Shown here: positions 54,397 to 63,561 of the stretch, piece by piece
How positions within the stretch are numbered: the stretch's first letter is position 1
Layout of the letters: each line of letters begins with the position of its first letter
Source: Rossellomorea sp. y25
GTDB taxonomy: Bacteria; Bacillota; Bacilli; Bacillales; Bacillaceae_B
Direction of reading: 5' to 3'
DNA: 64,000 nt
NCBI RefSeq assembly: GCF_038049935.1
Contig: NZ_CP145886.1
Coordinates: 1,240,001-1,304,000 of the forward strand
Translations under genes and position numbers: made by a program
The notes under the pieces: generated by a model
Told to the model about the DNA's origin: nothing
The model's input: the letters and a program-made list of their open reading frames with translations, nothing else
Database searches by the model: none

Positions 54397-56136
54397 CTAA
54401 ACCCCAACCTTAATATGCTTGGAGCCCTCAACATCAAATAGCCCCAAGTCCGTCAGCTTCAACTGAGGAATCACAGGTAACGTTAGAAATGATAAGGTAA
54501 GAAACGGATTGAAGTCCCGGGAGAAACCTAATTCAATAAAGGCGCTCTTCAACAGGTCGAGCCCTGATACCACTTCTTCAAATCCCTGATCGGACATCAA
54601 CCCTGCTATCGGTAAAGGAAGAGAAGCGATGACATTTCCGTCTCTCACCATCACCAGGCCGCCATGCATTTCGTTAAGCGCCTCGATGGCTTGCAGGATA
54701 TCACGATCATTTGTACCTGTCGCGACAATATTGTGTGAATCATGGGCAATGGTGGTAGCGATGGCTCCCTCTTTCAATCCGAATCCTTTTACAATGCCCA
54801 AGCCGATATTTCCTGTCCCGTTATGTCTTTCAACGACAGCCATTTTAAGTTGGTCCTGTTGAATGGAAGGGATAAAGAATCCATTTTCTACTTGAACCTT
54901 TTCAATCCGTTTATTGGTTCTAAGGTGATTAGGGATGATTTCGATAATATGTGCTTCCTTTGTTCCGCCTATCTCGATTTGCAGATCCTTTTCAGTGAGA
55001 TTCGGAATATGCACAGTTGAAGTCAGAGGTGGTTTTGGCGCAGGTTTTACGATTGGGTCGCCGACATACTGACTATGTGCAGCTACCAGTTTCCCTTCTT
55101 TGTACACCTCTAAGATAGAGAGCGTTTTAAGATCATCCAGTAAGACAAAATCCGCATCGTATCCAGGTGCAATTGCGCCTTTCGTGTGTAACCCATAACA
55201 TTCAGCAGCATTCAAAGAGGCGATGCTAATCGCCAATAGAGGGTCGAGCCCTTCCTTAATTGCTAAGCGGATATTTTGATCGATGCTGCCTTCCTCGATT
55301 AAGTCATCCAAGTGCTTATCATCTGTACAGAATAGACAGCGCCGGGCATTTCTATCGTTAACAACTCCAATAAGTGATTTCAAATCCTTGGCCACGGATC
55401 CTTCGCGAATGAGAAGGTACATCCCTCGTCGTATTCGTTCCAATGCTTCAGGGACGGTGGTGCATTCATGATCGGTTCGAATGCCGGCCGATTTATAAAC
55501 ATTGACCGCGTTTGTGGAAAGTCCCGCTAAATGTCCGTCCATATTATGACTATTTTCCGAGGTGACAGTGATTTTATCGACAATGGAATCATCGCCTTTT
55601 TGAAGGGAAGGATAGTCCATTACCTCTGCCAATCCAATGACACGCTCATGTGTAAAGAAAGGTTCCAGCTCTTTGGCTGTCAGCGTTGCTCCTGCATTTT
55701 CAAATGGAGTTGCCGGCACGCAGGATGGAAGCATGGTAAACACATCTAATGGGATGTTCCCTGAATCATCGAGCATGAATCCGATTCCTTCTTCTCCGGA
55801 TACATTCCCGATTTCATGGGGGTCTGTAATAACGGTCGTGACCCCATGCGGGAGGACGACTTTAGCAAATTCGGATGGTGTGACCATGGAGGATTCTATA
55901 TGAACATGTGCATCGATAAAGGAAGGACTTATATATCTCCCCTTGGCGTCGATTACCTGTTTCCCTTCAAATTCTCCAATTCCAGCGAACATTCCATCTG
56001 AAATCGCCACATCCTCTTCGATGATTTCAAGGTTGAAAACATCGATTATTTTTCCATTTTTAATAACAAGGTCTGCAGGGATATCTTTATTCGCAGATGC
56101 AATTCGTTTTTTAAGTCTTTCTTTATTGGTACTCAT
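54397..56136 (-). CDS. ade: Adenine deaminase
   Basis: A 579-residue amidohydrolase that converts adenine to hypoxanthine and ammonia. FIDAHVHIESSM (about residues 74-85) supplies metal histidines; TDPHEIGNVSG, DGHLAGLS and FCTDDKHLDDL are further metal and active-site motifs, and AHDSHNIVATG lies in the C-terminal part. Start ATG has AAGGAG upstream. It is preceded by a guanine-type purine riboswitch and terminator. Confidence 0.95.
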   Translation of the reverse strand: MSTNKERLKKRIASANKDIPADLVIKNGKIIDVFNLEIIEEDVAISDGMFAGIGEFEGKQVIDAKGRYISPSFIDAHVHIESSMVTPSEFAKVVLPHGVTTVITDPHEIGNVSGEEGIGFMLDDSGNIPLDVFTMLPSCVPATPFENAGATLTAKELEPFFTHERVIGLAEVMDYPSLQKGDDSIVDKITVTSENSHNMDGHLAGLSTNAVNVYKSAGIRTDHECTTVPEALERIRRGMYLLIREGSVAKDLKSLIGVVNDRNARRCLFCTDDKHLDDLIEEGSIDQNIRLAIKEGLDPLLAISIASLNAAECYGLHTKGAIAPGYDADFVLLDDLKTLSILEVYKEGKLVAAHSQYVGDPIVKPAPKPPLTSTVHIPNLTEKDLQIEIGGTKEAHIIEIIPNHLRTNKRIEKVQVENGFFIPSIQQDQLKMAVVERHNGTGNIGLGIVKGFGLKEGAIATTIAHDSHNIVATGTNDRDILQAIEALNEMHGGLVMVRDGNVIASLPLPIAGLMSDQGFEEVVSGLDLLKSAFIELGFSRDFNPFLTLSFLTLPVIPQLKLTDLGLFDVEGSKHIKVGV

Positions 56137-56162
56137 AGGATCCTCTCCTTATCTAAATAAAA

Positions 56163-56186
56163 AAACCCCGGGATGCACCCGAGGTT
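56163..56186 (-). terminator. Terminator of the purine riboswitch leader
   Basis: AACCTCGGG and CCCGGGGTT (one G-U) around a short loop on the minus strand, followed by TTTTTT. Confidence 0.8.
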
Positions 56187-56228
56187 TGACATAGTGAGAG
56201 AAGGGTAGAGACTTTTGGCTCTAACTCT

Positions 56229-56295
56229 CTCGTAGTCAAACCATTTACGGTAGTTTGGTAGAAACTTTTGGACCATATTTCCAATATTATACGAG
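56229..56295 (-). promoter_or_regulatory. Purine riboswitch, guanine/hypoxanthine type
   Basis: On the minus strand P1 is CTCGTA/TACGAG; the core TATGGTCC, GTTTCTACC, CCGTAAA and TTTGACTAC fits the class. The specificity position in GACTAC is C, as in xpt guanine aptamers (adenine aptamers have GATTAT). It lies in the leader of ade. Confidence 0.9.
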
Positions 56296-56416
56296 TGTTT
56301 ATATGATTTTATATGTTGAAAATGATTATTTCACATTTTATATGCATGAAATGGAAGGTGTCAATGGTAATCGGTTTTTAAGTATAATGAAGAAAATAGT
56401 TATTAGGAGAATGAGA

Positions 56417-56887
56417 ATGAACTTTTACTGTAAAAGTGTGCTGCATCAAATCGAAGTGGCGGTTACCTCTATTATCAACATAATGGATCGTCTTTCGGAT
56501 GAAGACTTAGATAAGAGACCGACTTCAACTAAGCATTCAGTTGGGGAGTTGCTTTCACATTTAGCCCTCATTTGCAGGGCGGATTACATCATAGCTACAG
56601 GAGCTGCCCAAGAAGAATTGGAATCGTACTACTCAAGTAAAACCCTACATACCCTCACCGAGATGAAAGAAGAACTGATCAATAATGTTAACGATTTAAA
56701 AGAACGGGTCTCATGTTTAAGTGACGAAATGCTCAAAGAAGAAACCTCGTCCTATTGGGGTGTAACTTACACCAAGTTCGAATGGCTCGTTGAAATCACA
56801 GCTCATCTTTATCATCATAGAGGCCAGCTTCATGCGGTTCTTGTTCACTGTTGTGATCGGGATCCCGGGGTTTCGCTGTTTGAATAG
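56417..56887 (+). CDS. DinB-like protein
   Basis: A 156-residue four-helix protein. SVGELLSHLALICRADY (about residues 41-57) and ITAHLYHHRGQLHAVL near the C-terminus carry the metal-binding histidines. Start is ATG 56417, seven bases after AGGAG; the ORF upstream to 56255 crosses the riboswitch region and is not real. A different DinB gene lies at 29440. Confidence 0.82.
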   Translation: MNFYCKSVLHQIEVAVTSIINIMDRLSDEDLDKRPTSTKHSVGELLSHLALICRADYIIATGAAQEELESYYSSKTLHTLTEMKEELINNVNDLKERVSCLSDEMLKEETSSYWGVTYTKFEWLVEITAHLYHHRGQLHAVLVHCCDRDPGVSLFE

Positions 56888-56993
56888 GCAATACTTATGC
56901 CCCCTTTTTGTGGGTAAAAATGGTTCAGAGAGTTGAATGTGCTAACCGGGCAGTTTATTAGTTGATATATCCCTCTAATAGTTATACATTATA

Positions 56994-57021
56994 TGTACAA
57001 GTAAAATACAAAACTTGTACA
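56994..57021. promoter_or_regulatory. Inverted repeat upstream of the sortase substrate gene
   Basis: TGTACAAGT (56994-57002) and ACTTGTACA (57013-57021), nine-base perfect arms with a ten-base loop, 22 bases before the start. Operator or leader hairpin. Confidence 0.5.
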
Positions 57022-57043
57022 ACACACAAAAGGAGTGGAAGAA

Positions 57044-57835
57044 ATGAAAAAGATTTTCTCGATTTTGGCAACGGTCATGTTAATGTTATCACTGGCTGGA
57101 GGTGCGTTTGCGGCTGAGAATGATGCGATGGTGCGTATTGTTCATGCTTCTCCCGATGCTCCGGCTGTCGATGTGTATGTGGATGGGAATGCAGTGGTTG
57201 AAGGTGCAGAATTTAAAGCAGCAACAGATTATATGAATCTTCCTGCAGGGGATCATAAAGTTGAAATTTATGCTGCAGGAACAATGGGAAGCGAAGATCC
57301 TGTCATTTCTCAAGATTTAACGGTTGAAGCAGGGATGGCTTACACAGTAGCGGCTGCTAATACAGTTGAAAACCTGGAATTAGTAGTAGCGCAGGATTCA
57401 ATGGATGTAACAGAAGGAATGACGAAGGTACGTGTCGGACATCTTTCCCCGGATGCACCAACGGTTGATGTTGGTCTTGTGGGTGGAGACTCATTATTCA
57501 GTGGAGCTGAGTTCAAAGCAATCACGGATTATCAGGAGCTAGATCCAGGAACCTATGATTTAGAGATCAGAACACCAGAAGGAGATCAAGTGTTGGACCT
57601 GTCTGGAACAATGCTTGAAGAAAACACAGTATACAGCGTGTTCGCAATCAATACAGCAGCTCAATTGGAAGTACTTGTCCTGAAAGATTATACATTAATG
57701 CCTGGCAGCATGCCTGAAACAGGTATGGGTGGAGCAGCGACTCAATCGTCTTCTACTCTTCCAATCGTACTTGCAACGGCAGTATTAGGTGGAGCGGCAC
57801 TACTATATGTTACACGCAGAAAACTGCAAAAATAA
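57044..57835 (+). CDS. Sortase-anchored surface protein with two DUF4397 domains
   Basis: A 263-residue secreted protein: signal peptide (1-23, cut after AFA), two DUF4397-like domains (about 26-118 and 126-212, each with VRIVHASPDAPAVDVYV/VRVGHLSPDAPTVDV), an MPETG sorting motif (223-227), a membrane segment (about 240-256) and a basic tail RRKLQK. It is probably linked to the cell wall by the following sortase, whose start overlaps by one base. Start ATG 57044 follows AAAGGAG. Confidence 0.87.
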   Translation: MKKIFSILATVMLMLSLAGGAFAAENDAMVRIVHASPDAPAVDVYVDGNAVVEGAEFKAATDYMNLPAGDHKVEIYAAGTMGSEDPVISQDLTVEAGMAYTVAAANTVENLELVVAQDSMDVTEGMTKVRVGHLSPDAPTVDVGLVGGDSLFSGAEFKAITDYQELDPGTYDLEIRTPEGDQVLDLSGTMLEENTVYSVFAINTAAQLEVLVLKDYTLMPGSMPETGMGGAATQSSSTLPIVLATAVLGGAALLYVTRRKLQK

Positions 57836-58446
57836 TGAAACGACTTCTATTGTCTATCCCTTTGATGGCTCTTCTCGCGGCATGTGCTGCCGAAGAGCCT
57901 CAATCGGTTACGGAAAGTGAAGTTCAATCATCCACCATTGAACAACCTGTTCATCCCGTTACTCCTGAACCGCAAAAAGAAGAATACAGTATGACACCAG
58001 CTATTCTTTCCATACCGAAGCTTGATCTCGAAGCACCTATCAAGGGATTCGGGCTCGATAAGGAAGGGAATATGGAGCTTCCGGATAACGGAAAGGATGT
58101 GGCATGGTTTGAACCGGGCTTTCAACCAGGAGAAAAAGGGAATGCCGTTTTGGCTGGACATGTAGATGATGAGAAAAAGGCTGCTGTCTTTTTTGAACTA
58201 AAAGAGCTTGAGCCTGGGGATGAGATCCATTTACAAGATGAAGATGGAGACACTATGACATTTGTAGTAAGGGAAAAGGTCGCTTATCAAAAAGACGACG
58301 CACCTCTTAGAACCATTTTCGGTCCAAGTGAAAAACGCATGCTTAATTTGATTACGTGCACAGGTTATTTTGACCAGGAAATCCATAATTACGTAGAACG
58401 ATTGGTTGTCTTTACAGAACTGGCAGAAGAGAATAAAGGAATGTGA
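57835..58446 (+). CDS. Class F-like sortase with lipobox
   Basis: A 203-residue sortase. Catalytic residues are H109 (LAGHVDD), C175 (LITCTG) and R189 (YVERLVV). The N-terminus has a lipobox (LLAAC, C17), so it may be a lipoprotein rather than a transmembrane protein. It is translationally coupled to the DUF4397 protein and so probably a dedicated sortase for the MPETG motif. Confidence 0.87.
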   Translation: MKRLLLSIPLMALLAACAAEEPQSVTESEVQSSTIEQPVHPVTPEPQKEEYSMTPAILSIPKLDLEAPIKGFGLDKEGNMELPDNGKDVAWFEPGFQPGEKGNAVLAGHVDDEKKAAVFFELKELEPGDEIHLQDEDGDTMTFVVREKVAYQKDDAPLRTIFGPSEKRMLNLITCTGYFDQEIHNYVERLVVFTELAEENKGM

Positions 58447-58487
58447 AGAGCTTATCTCCCATTACGTGGAAGATAAGCTCTTTTATT
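58447..58487 (+). terminator. Terminator of the sortase operon
   Basis: AGAGCTTATCT / AGATAAGCTCT stem followed by TTTATTT. Confidence 0.85.
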
Positions 58488-58614
58488 TCGTCTAGGTGAT
58501 GTTGAATGTGGAAAAGCTGTAGAAAATAACACATATGTATGTGCTTTATTCTATGAAACTCACACCGGCTTCAAGTAAAATAGACTTAACTACTTGTACG
58601 AAGGGGACCATGTC

Positions 58615-59577
58615 ATGAAAAAACGTATCGCATGGATCATGAGCAGTTTGCTGTTGTTATTGGTGGTAGCACTTATTGTAGCCGGGAACTATTTTTATGA
58701 TGTGGCCATTAATAGAAGTAATGAGGCTATAGAATTATATGGCGGAACAGACGAAGCGGTTGAAGCCGTCAGCGCCTTGGAGGAAGAACAAAAGAGATTA
58801 GAAGAATTAAGGAACTGGACACGAAAGCGGAACTTTGAAACAGTTGAGGTCGAAACAGAGGACGGCTTGACCCTTAGAGCTCAATATCTTGAAAATGAGT
58901 CACCGAATGGAAAATCCATTATCCTGGCCCATGGGTATAAAGGGAACAGCGAGCAGATGCCTGAAGTCACAAGATTCTATTACGAGGAAGGATACAATAT
59001 TCTAAAACCCGATGCGAGAGGGCATGGGAAAAGTGAAGGGGATTATATCGGATATGGCTGGGACGATCGATTGGATTATAAAGAATGGATCAATCTCTTA
59101 ATCAATGAAAAAGGTGAAGAATCTATTTTTTTGCACGGTTTTTCCATGGGGGCAGCAACCGTATTGATGACGAGTGGTGAGGACCTCCCAGAAGAGGTGA
59201 AAGGAATCATTGCCGACAGCGGATATACCTCATTGAAAGAAGAGCTGACTCACCAATTAAGATATCTTTACCGTTTGCCGCCATTTCCGATTATGGAGGT
59301 AACGAGTTTGGTGACGAAGGTGAGAGCAGGCTATACGTTCAGTGAAGCCTCGGCACTCGAACAGGTGAAGAAAAATCAATTACCTCTATTCATCATTCAT
59401 GGAGATCAGGACGAACTCGTTCCAACCGAAATGGCTAATCGCCTGTACGAAGCAACGAATGGCATGAAAGAATTATGGATAGTACCAGGCGCCGGGCACA
59501 CAGAAGGCTTTACGGTAGAAGAAGAGGAATACAAGAAACGAGTGAAGGGATTCATTGAAAAAGTGATGAACTCATAA
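58615..59577 (+). CDS. Membrane-anchored alpha/beta hydrolase (YqkD-like)
   Basis: A 320-residue hydrolase with an N-terminal membrane anchor (about 6-24). HGYKGNSEQM (oxyanion region), nucleophile S177 (HGFSMGA), an acid in HGDQDELVP and H in GAGHTEGF form the active site. Substrate unknown. Start is ATG 58615, eight bases after AAGGGG. The threonine aldolase gene starts 14 bases after its stop. Confidence 0.85.
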   Translation: MKKRIAWIMSSLLLLLVVALIVAGNYFYDVAINRSNEAIELYGGTDEAVEAVSALEEEQKRLEELRNWTRKRNFETVEVETEDGLTLRAQYLENESPNGKSIILAHGYKGNSEQMPEVTRFYYEEGYNILKPDARGHGKSEGDYIGYGWDDRLDYKEWINLLINEKGEESIFLHGFSMGAATVLMTSGEDLPEEVKGIIADSGYTSLKEELTHQLRYLYRLPPFPIMEVTSLVTKVRAGYTFSEASALEQVKKNQLPLFIIHGDQDELVPTEMANRLYEATNGMKELWIVPGAGHTEGFTVEEEEYKKRVKGFIEKVMNS

Positions 59578-59591
59578 AAAGGAGCAAAACG

Positions 59592-60689
59592 ATGGGAGAA
59601 AAGACTTTATTTGAAGCGTATAAACAGACTGCTTTTCAACTTCAGGGAAATGGGAAACGAAATCTGGATGTTCTTAAAGATGTTTTAGTAGATGTAGATG
59701 GTGACTTGGAAAGTGATATTTACGGATCAGGAAGGATAATAGAGGAGTTCCAAAAGAAGATGGCAAACTTCCTGGGAAAAGAAAGTGCCATTTTCTTTCC
59801 GAGCGGCACGATGGCTCAGCAGATCGCCCTGCGTATCTGGTGCGATCAAAAAGAGTTGCACAGAGTGGCGTACCATCCTTTATGTCATTTAGAGATTCAT
59901 GAAGAAGATGGGCTGAAGAAATTACATGGAATTGAACCGATTCTAATAGCAGACAAGGATTGTGTGATCGGACTGGAAGACGTGATGGATCTTGAAGAGG
60001 ACATTGCTTGCTTACTGTTAGAGCTGCCTCAAAGGGAAATAGGCGGTCAACTTCCGGACTATGAGACTCTTGAAGCCATCTCTGAATACTGCCGGGATAA
60101 AGGAATCAGGATCCATTTAGACGGTGCAAGGCTCTATGAAATCCTGCCCCATTATAGGAAATCAGCAGAGGAAATCTGCGCCCTTTTCGATAGTGTTTAT
60201 ATTTCATTCTATAAAGGAATCGGAGGAATTGCAGGTGCGATCCTGGCCGGAAGCGAGGAGTTTACCAAAGAATCAAAGGTATGGAAAAGACGTCATGGCG
60301 GTGATCTCATCAGCCTCTATCCATACATCCTGAGTGCAGACCATTATTTTGATCAACGAATCAACAAAATGGAACAGTATTATGAAGGAGCAAAAGAACT
60401 TGCCGGTCTTTTTAACGGCTGCCAGGGTGCATCGACTCTTCCTGAACAGCCTGTTTCCAATATGTTTCATGTCTTCTTTCACTATCCACAAAAAGAAATA
60501 GAAACGATTTTGATGAAAGTGTATGACGAGACAGGTATTGGTTTAACGGGATATGTAAAAGAAGTGACTGAAAATGAGTGTGCGTATGAAGTAAGCGTAG
60601 GAGATCAATACGAGAACGTTCCAAAACAAGAATTGGCTAAGTTATTTATGGTGTTGGATGAAAAATTGAAGACACTGATAGAAAAATAA
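59592..60689 (+). CDS. Threonine aldolase family PLP enzyme
   Basis: A 365-residue beta-eliminating lyase family protein. FFPSGTMAQQIALR (about 68-81), IHLDGARLYE (about 174-183; D177 contacts PLP) and K208 (SFYKGIGG) match low-specificity L-threonine aldolases, which split threonine to glycine and acetaldehyde. Ribosome binding site AAAGGAGC precedes ATG by seven bases. Confidence 0.86.
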   Translation: MGEKTLFEAYKQTAFQLQGNGKRNLDVLKDVLVDVDGDLESDIYGSGRIIEEFQKKMANFLGKESAIFFPSGTMAQQIALRIWCDQKELHRVAYHPLCHLEIHEEDGLKKLHGIEPILIADKDCVIGLEDVMDLEEDIACLLLELPQREIGGQLPDYETLEAISEYCRDKGIRIHLDGARLYEILPHYRKSAEEICALFDSVYISFYKGIGGIAGAILAGSEEFTKESKVWKRRHGGDLISLYPYILSADHYFDQRINKMEQYYEGAKELAGLFNGCQGASTLPEQPVSNMFHVFFHYPQKEIETILMKVYDETGIGLTGYVKEVTENECAYEVSVGDQYENVPKQELAKLFMVLDEKLKTLIEK

Positions 60690-60700
60690 AGGATTGTATG

Positions 60701-60733
60701 GTGGTACCGGATGATTCCGGTGCCACTTTTTTT
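60701..60733 (+). terminator. Terminator of the aldolase gene
   Basis: GTGGTACCGG / CCGGTGCCAC followed by seven T. Confidence 0.85.
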
Positions 60734-60815
60734 GAGGGACGGACCTCCACCAATACAGAATCCTTGCCATTTCAGCATTCTTCTCATAAATCACTATTTT
60801 GGAGGTCCGTCCCTC
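60734..60815. repeat. GAGGGACGGACC-family repeat, long unit (82 bp)
   Basis: GAGGGACGGACCTCC (60734-60748) and GGAGGTCCGTCCCTC (60801-60815) are perfect arms around a 52-base loop poor in G. Confidence 0.85.
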
Positions 60816-60837
60816 AGTTCACCGTGCCGCTTCTTTT

Positions 60838-60926
60838 GGAGGGACGGACCTCTCACCCTTTACTTTATTCAGAATTAAATCCCGTCCCTATCACATTCCT
60901 CTAACATAAATAGAGGTCCGTCCCTC
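60838..60926. repeat. GAGGGACGGACC-family repeat, long unit (89 bp)
   Basis: GGAGGGACGGACCTC and GAGGTCCGTCCCTC arms, 22 bases after the preceding unit, with a C/T-rich loop of about 60 bases. Confidence 0.85.
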
Positions 60927-61019
60927 TCCGGAGAAAGAAACATCTTATTTACTATTGAAATATTCTGATTATTAGGTATAATTCGATACATTATACATTT
61001 TTTGAAGGGGAGAAGGCGT

Positions 61020-62417
61020 ATGAGTGTAAAGAGTAGTGGTTTGTTCGATGAATTAGGTGAAATCTTAAGCAGTCATCGGGTGACGGTGAATGAAACGATT
61101 TTAGAGCAGCATGGGAAGGATGAGTCCTATCATAGGCCGAGCTCTCCGGAAATAGTGGTGTTCCCTGAGAGTGCCGGGGAGGTGAGCGCGATTGTGAAGG
61201 TGGCAGCCGCCCATCACACACCCATTATCCCGTTTGGTCTGGGTACAAGCCTTGAAGGTCATGTGATTCCATATGATAAAGGAATTACCATTGATTTTTC
61301 CCGGATGAATAAAATACTCGAGGTGAGGGAGAAGGATTTTCTCGTAAAAGTTCAACCTGGTGTTACACGTTCTCAGTTGAATAAGGAATTGAAGAAATAC
61401 GGTCTCTTTTTTTCAGTGGATCCAGGTGCTGATGCGACCCTTGGAGGCATGGCAGCCACGAATGCGAGTGGGACGACTTCTGTAAAATATGGAGTCATGC
61501 GGGATCAGGTACGGGATTTAGAAGTGGTGCTTCCCGATGGAGAGGTGATTCACACAGGAAACATGGCTCAGAAATCATCGTCCGGTTATCACTTAAACAG
61601 TTTATTCGTAGGTTCAGAGGGCACGTTGGGATGTATTACGGAGCTGACCCTACGCGTATATGGCATACCTGAGTATATTGTTGCGGCACGTGCATCGTTT
61701 AATCATATAAATGATGCAGTGGAAGCGGTCGTGTCCATTTTACAAGCCGGCATTCCGATTGCGAGAGTGGAGCTGGTGGATGAACCATCGATGGTCCAAG
61801 TAAATCGATTCAGTGAGACGGATTATAAAGAAAAACCTACTCTTTTTCTTGAGTTTCATGGTAATGAAGCAGGTCTCCAACAAGATGTAGATTTCACCAA
61901 AGAGATTATGGCCGATCATGACTGTGAAGAGATTATGTTTGAAGAAGACACTGCTGCAAGGAATAGATTGTGGGAAGCGAGACATAATCTTGCCTATGCT
62001 TATGTACATGGAAACCCAGGAAGGAAGCTCATGGTGACTGACGTGTGCCTGCCCATTTCAGAACTGTCCGGTGCCGTGCTGCATGCACGAAAAAGGCTGG
62101 AAGAATTAGAGTTGATAGGGGGAATCCTCGGACATGTGGGTGATGGAAATTATCATACATCACTCATGATTGATTTAAACGACCCTGAAGAGGTGAAGAG
62201 AGCGGAAATATATAACGAACAAATCGTGGAATATGCCCTTGAACGAAATGGCACATGTACGGGAGAGCATGGTGTAGGAGTCGGAAAGATGAAGTATCAA
62301 CAGAGGGAACACGGTGGTGCTTTGCAGGTCATGGAAAAAATCAAGCTGGCCATAGATCCAAATGGAATCTTTAATCCTCATAAACTAGTACATAAAAAGA
62401 AGGAGGAAAAAAAATGA
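61020..62417 (+). CDS. FAD-linked 2-hydroxyacid oxidase (GlcD / D-lactate dehydrogenase type)
   Basis: A 465-residue oxidase. The FAD domain has PFGLGTSLEGH (about residues 73-83), GADATLGGMAATNASGT and SEGTLGCITE; the C-terminal part has HVGDGNYHT and GTCTGEHGVGVGKM. Eukaryote-type D-lactate dehydrogenases and glycolate oxidases share this layout. Unlike glcD at 13937, it has no Fe-S partner. It starts at ATG 61020 after GGGGAG and overlaps a BASS transporter gene by four bases. Confidence 0.87.
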   Translation: MSVKSSGLFDELGEILSSHRVTVNETILEQHGKDESYHRPSSPEIVVFPESAGEVSAIVKVAAAHHTPIIPFGLGTSLEGHVIPYDKGITIDFSRMNKILEVREKDFLVKVQPGVTRSQLNKELKKYGLFFSVDPGADATLGGMAATNASGTTSVKYGVMRDQVRDLEVVLPDGEVIHTGNMAQKSSSGYHLNSLFVGSEGTLGCITELTLRVYGIPEYIVAARASFNHINDAVEAVVSILQAGIPIARVELVDEPSMVQVNRFSETDYKEKPTLFLEFHGNEAGLQQDVDFTKEIMADHDCEEIMFEEDTAARNRLWEARHNLAYAYVHGNPGRKLMVTDVCLPISELSGAVLHARKRLEELELIGGILGHVGDGNYHTSLMIDLNDPEEVKRAEIYNEQIVEYALERNGTCTGEHGVGVGKMKYQQREHGGALQVMEKIKLAIDPNGIFNPHKLVHKKKEEKK

Positions 62418-63397
62418 AACTTCTCGAAACGATCAGTAATCTGGCAGGAAAGTATTTCGCTATTTGGGTCATCCTCGTAGCGGCGGTAGCCTATTTTGTT
62501 CCTGCTCCTTTCCTCCCTTTGGGTGGCTATATAACGATTCTATTAGGTGTTGTGATGTTCGGTATGGGACTTACGTTAAAGCCCGTTGACTTTCAGCTGG
62601 TTCTTAAGAAGCCGTTGCCTGTCATCACTGGAGTAATGGCCCAATTTATCATCATGCCGTTAGGTGCCCTATTGATAGCGTATATACTGAATCTACCGAA
62701 TGAATTAGCCGCCGGATTAGTATTATTGGGGTCGGTTCCTGGTGGGACAGCATCCAATGTCATGGTGTATCTGGCAAAAGGGAATCTGGCATTATCTGTT
62801 GCCATGACATCACTATCAACATTACTGGCCCCCATTGCGACTCCGCTGATTTTATTCGCTTTGGCAGGTCAGTGGCTGCCTGTCGATCCGATTGCCATGT
62901 TTCTCTCCATCGTTCAAGTGATCATCATTCCAATCACTCTTGGGTTAGTCATTCGTAAACTATTCCCGAGCACAGTGGAAAAAAGTTTAAATGTCATTCC
63001 GTTGATTTCAGTATTGGCGATCATTATTATTGTATCGGCGGTCGTTTCTGCAAATGTCAATAATATCGCAACTTCAGGAGCGATCATTTTTACAGCTGTG
63101 ATCCTGCATAACCTATTTGGACTTGGACTGGGATATGGCACGGGAGCCCTGATGAAATTAGATGAAAGTAAGCGGAGAGCGATTTCGATTGAAGTCGGGA
63201 TGCAAAATTCCGGACTTGGGGTGGCACTGGCCACTGCCCACTTTGGACCGCTGGCGGCATTACCAAGTGTCATTGCGGCCGTATGGCATAATATTTCAGG
63301 ACCGATTCTTGCGACGTTTTGGAGTAAGAAACCTGTGAAGGAAGAGATAGAGGAGGAATTTGTGCCTCGGGCAGCTAGTCCGAATGCAAGGTTATGA
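62414..63397 (+). CDS. Bile acid:sodium symporter (BASS) family transporter
   Basis: A 327-residue membrane protein with about ten segments. LLGVVMFGMGLTLKP (about residues 43-57), GSVPGGTASNVMVYLAKGN (about 106-124) and SIEVGMQNSGLGVALA (about 261-276) are family signatures. BASS proteins import organic anions with Na+; relatives carry pyruvate, pantoate precursors or glycolate. Coupling to a hydroxyacid oxidase suggests the substrate is a hydroxyacid or its keto product. Confidence 0.88.
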   Translation: MKLLETISNLAGKYFAIWVILVAAVAYFVPAPFLPLGGYITILLGVVMFGMGLTLKPVDFQLVLKKPLPVITGVMAQFIIMPLGALLIAYILNLPNELAAGLVLLGSVPGGTASNVMVYLAKGNLALSVAMTSLSTLLAPIATPLILFALAGQWLPVDPIAMFLSIVQVIIIPITLGLVIRKLFPSTVEKSLNVIPLISVLAIIIIVSAVVSANVNNIATSGAIIFTAVILHNLFGLGLGYGTGALMKLDESKRRAISIEVGMQNSGLGVALATAHFGPLAALPSVIAAVWHNISGPILATFWSKKPVKEEIEEEFVPRAASPNARL

Positions 63398-63472
63398 AAA
63401 CGATAAGACTTGATATGGTTGAAGTGAAAAAACATGATTTTCTCATTTTTTAAGAGATTGAGGCAGTAGGGG

Positions 63473-63509
63473 AAAAGGACTGATCCACTTTGAGTGGACC
63501 AGTCCTTTT
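63473..63509. terminator. Bidirectional terminator
   Basis: AAAAGGACTGATCCACT pairs with AGTGGACCAGTCCTTTT around TTG, between convergent genes. Confidence 0.9.
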
Positions 63510-63561
63510 CAAATGAAAATATTCCTAACTATTTTCTGAGCATCAACTTTAAAAAAGTTCC

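Noticed and set aside
56255..56416. Long N-terminus for the DinB-like protein
   Set aside because: It would translate through the minus-strand riboswitch region, and the correct ribosome binding site is at 56405.
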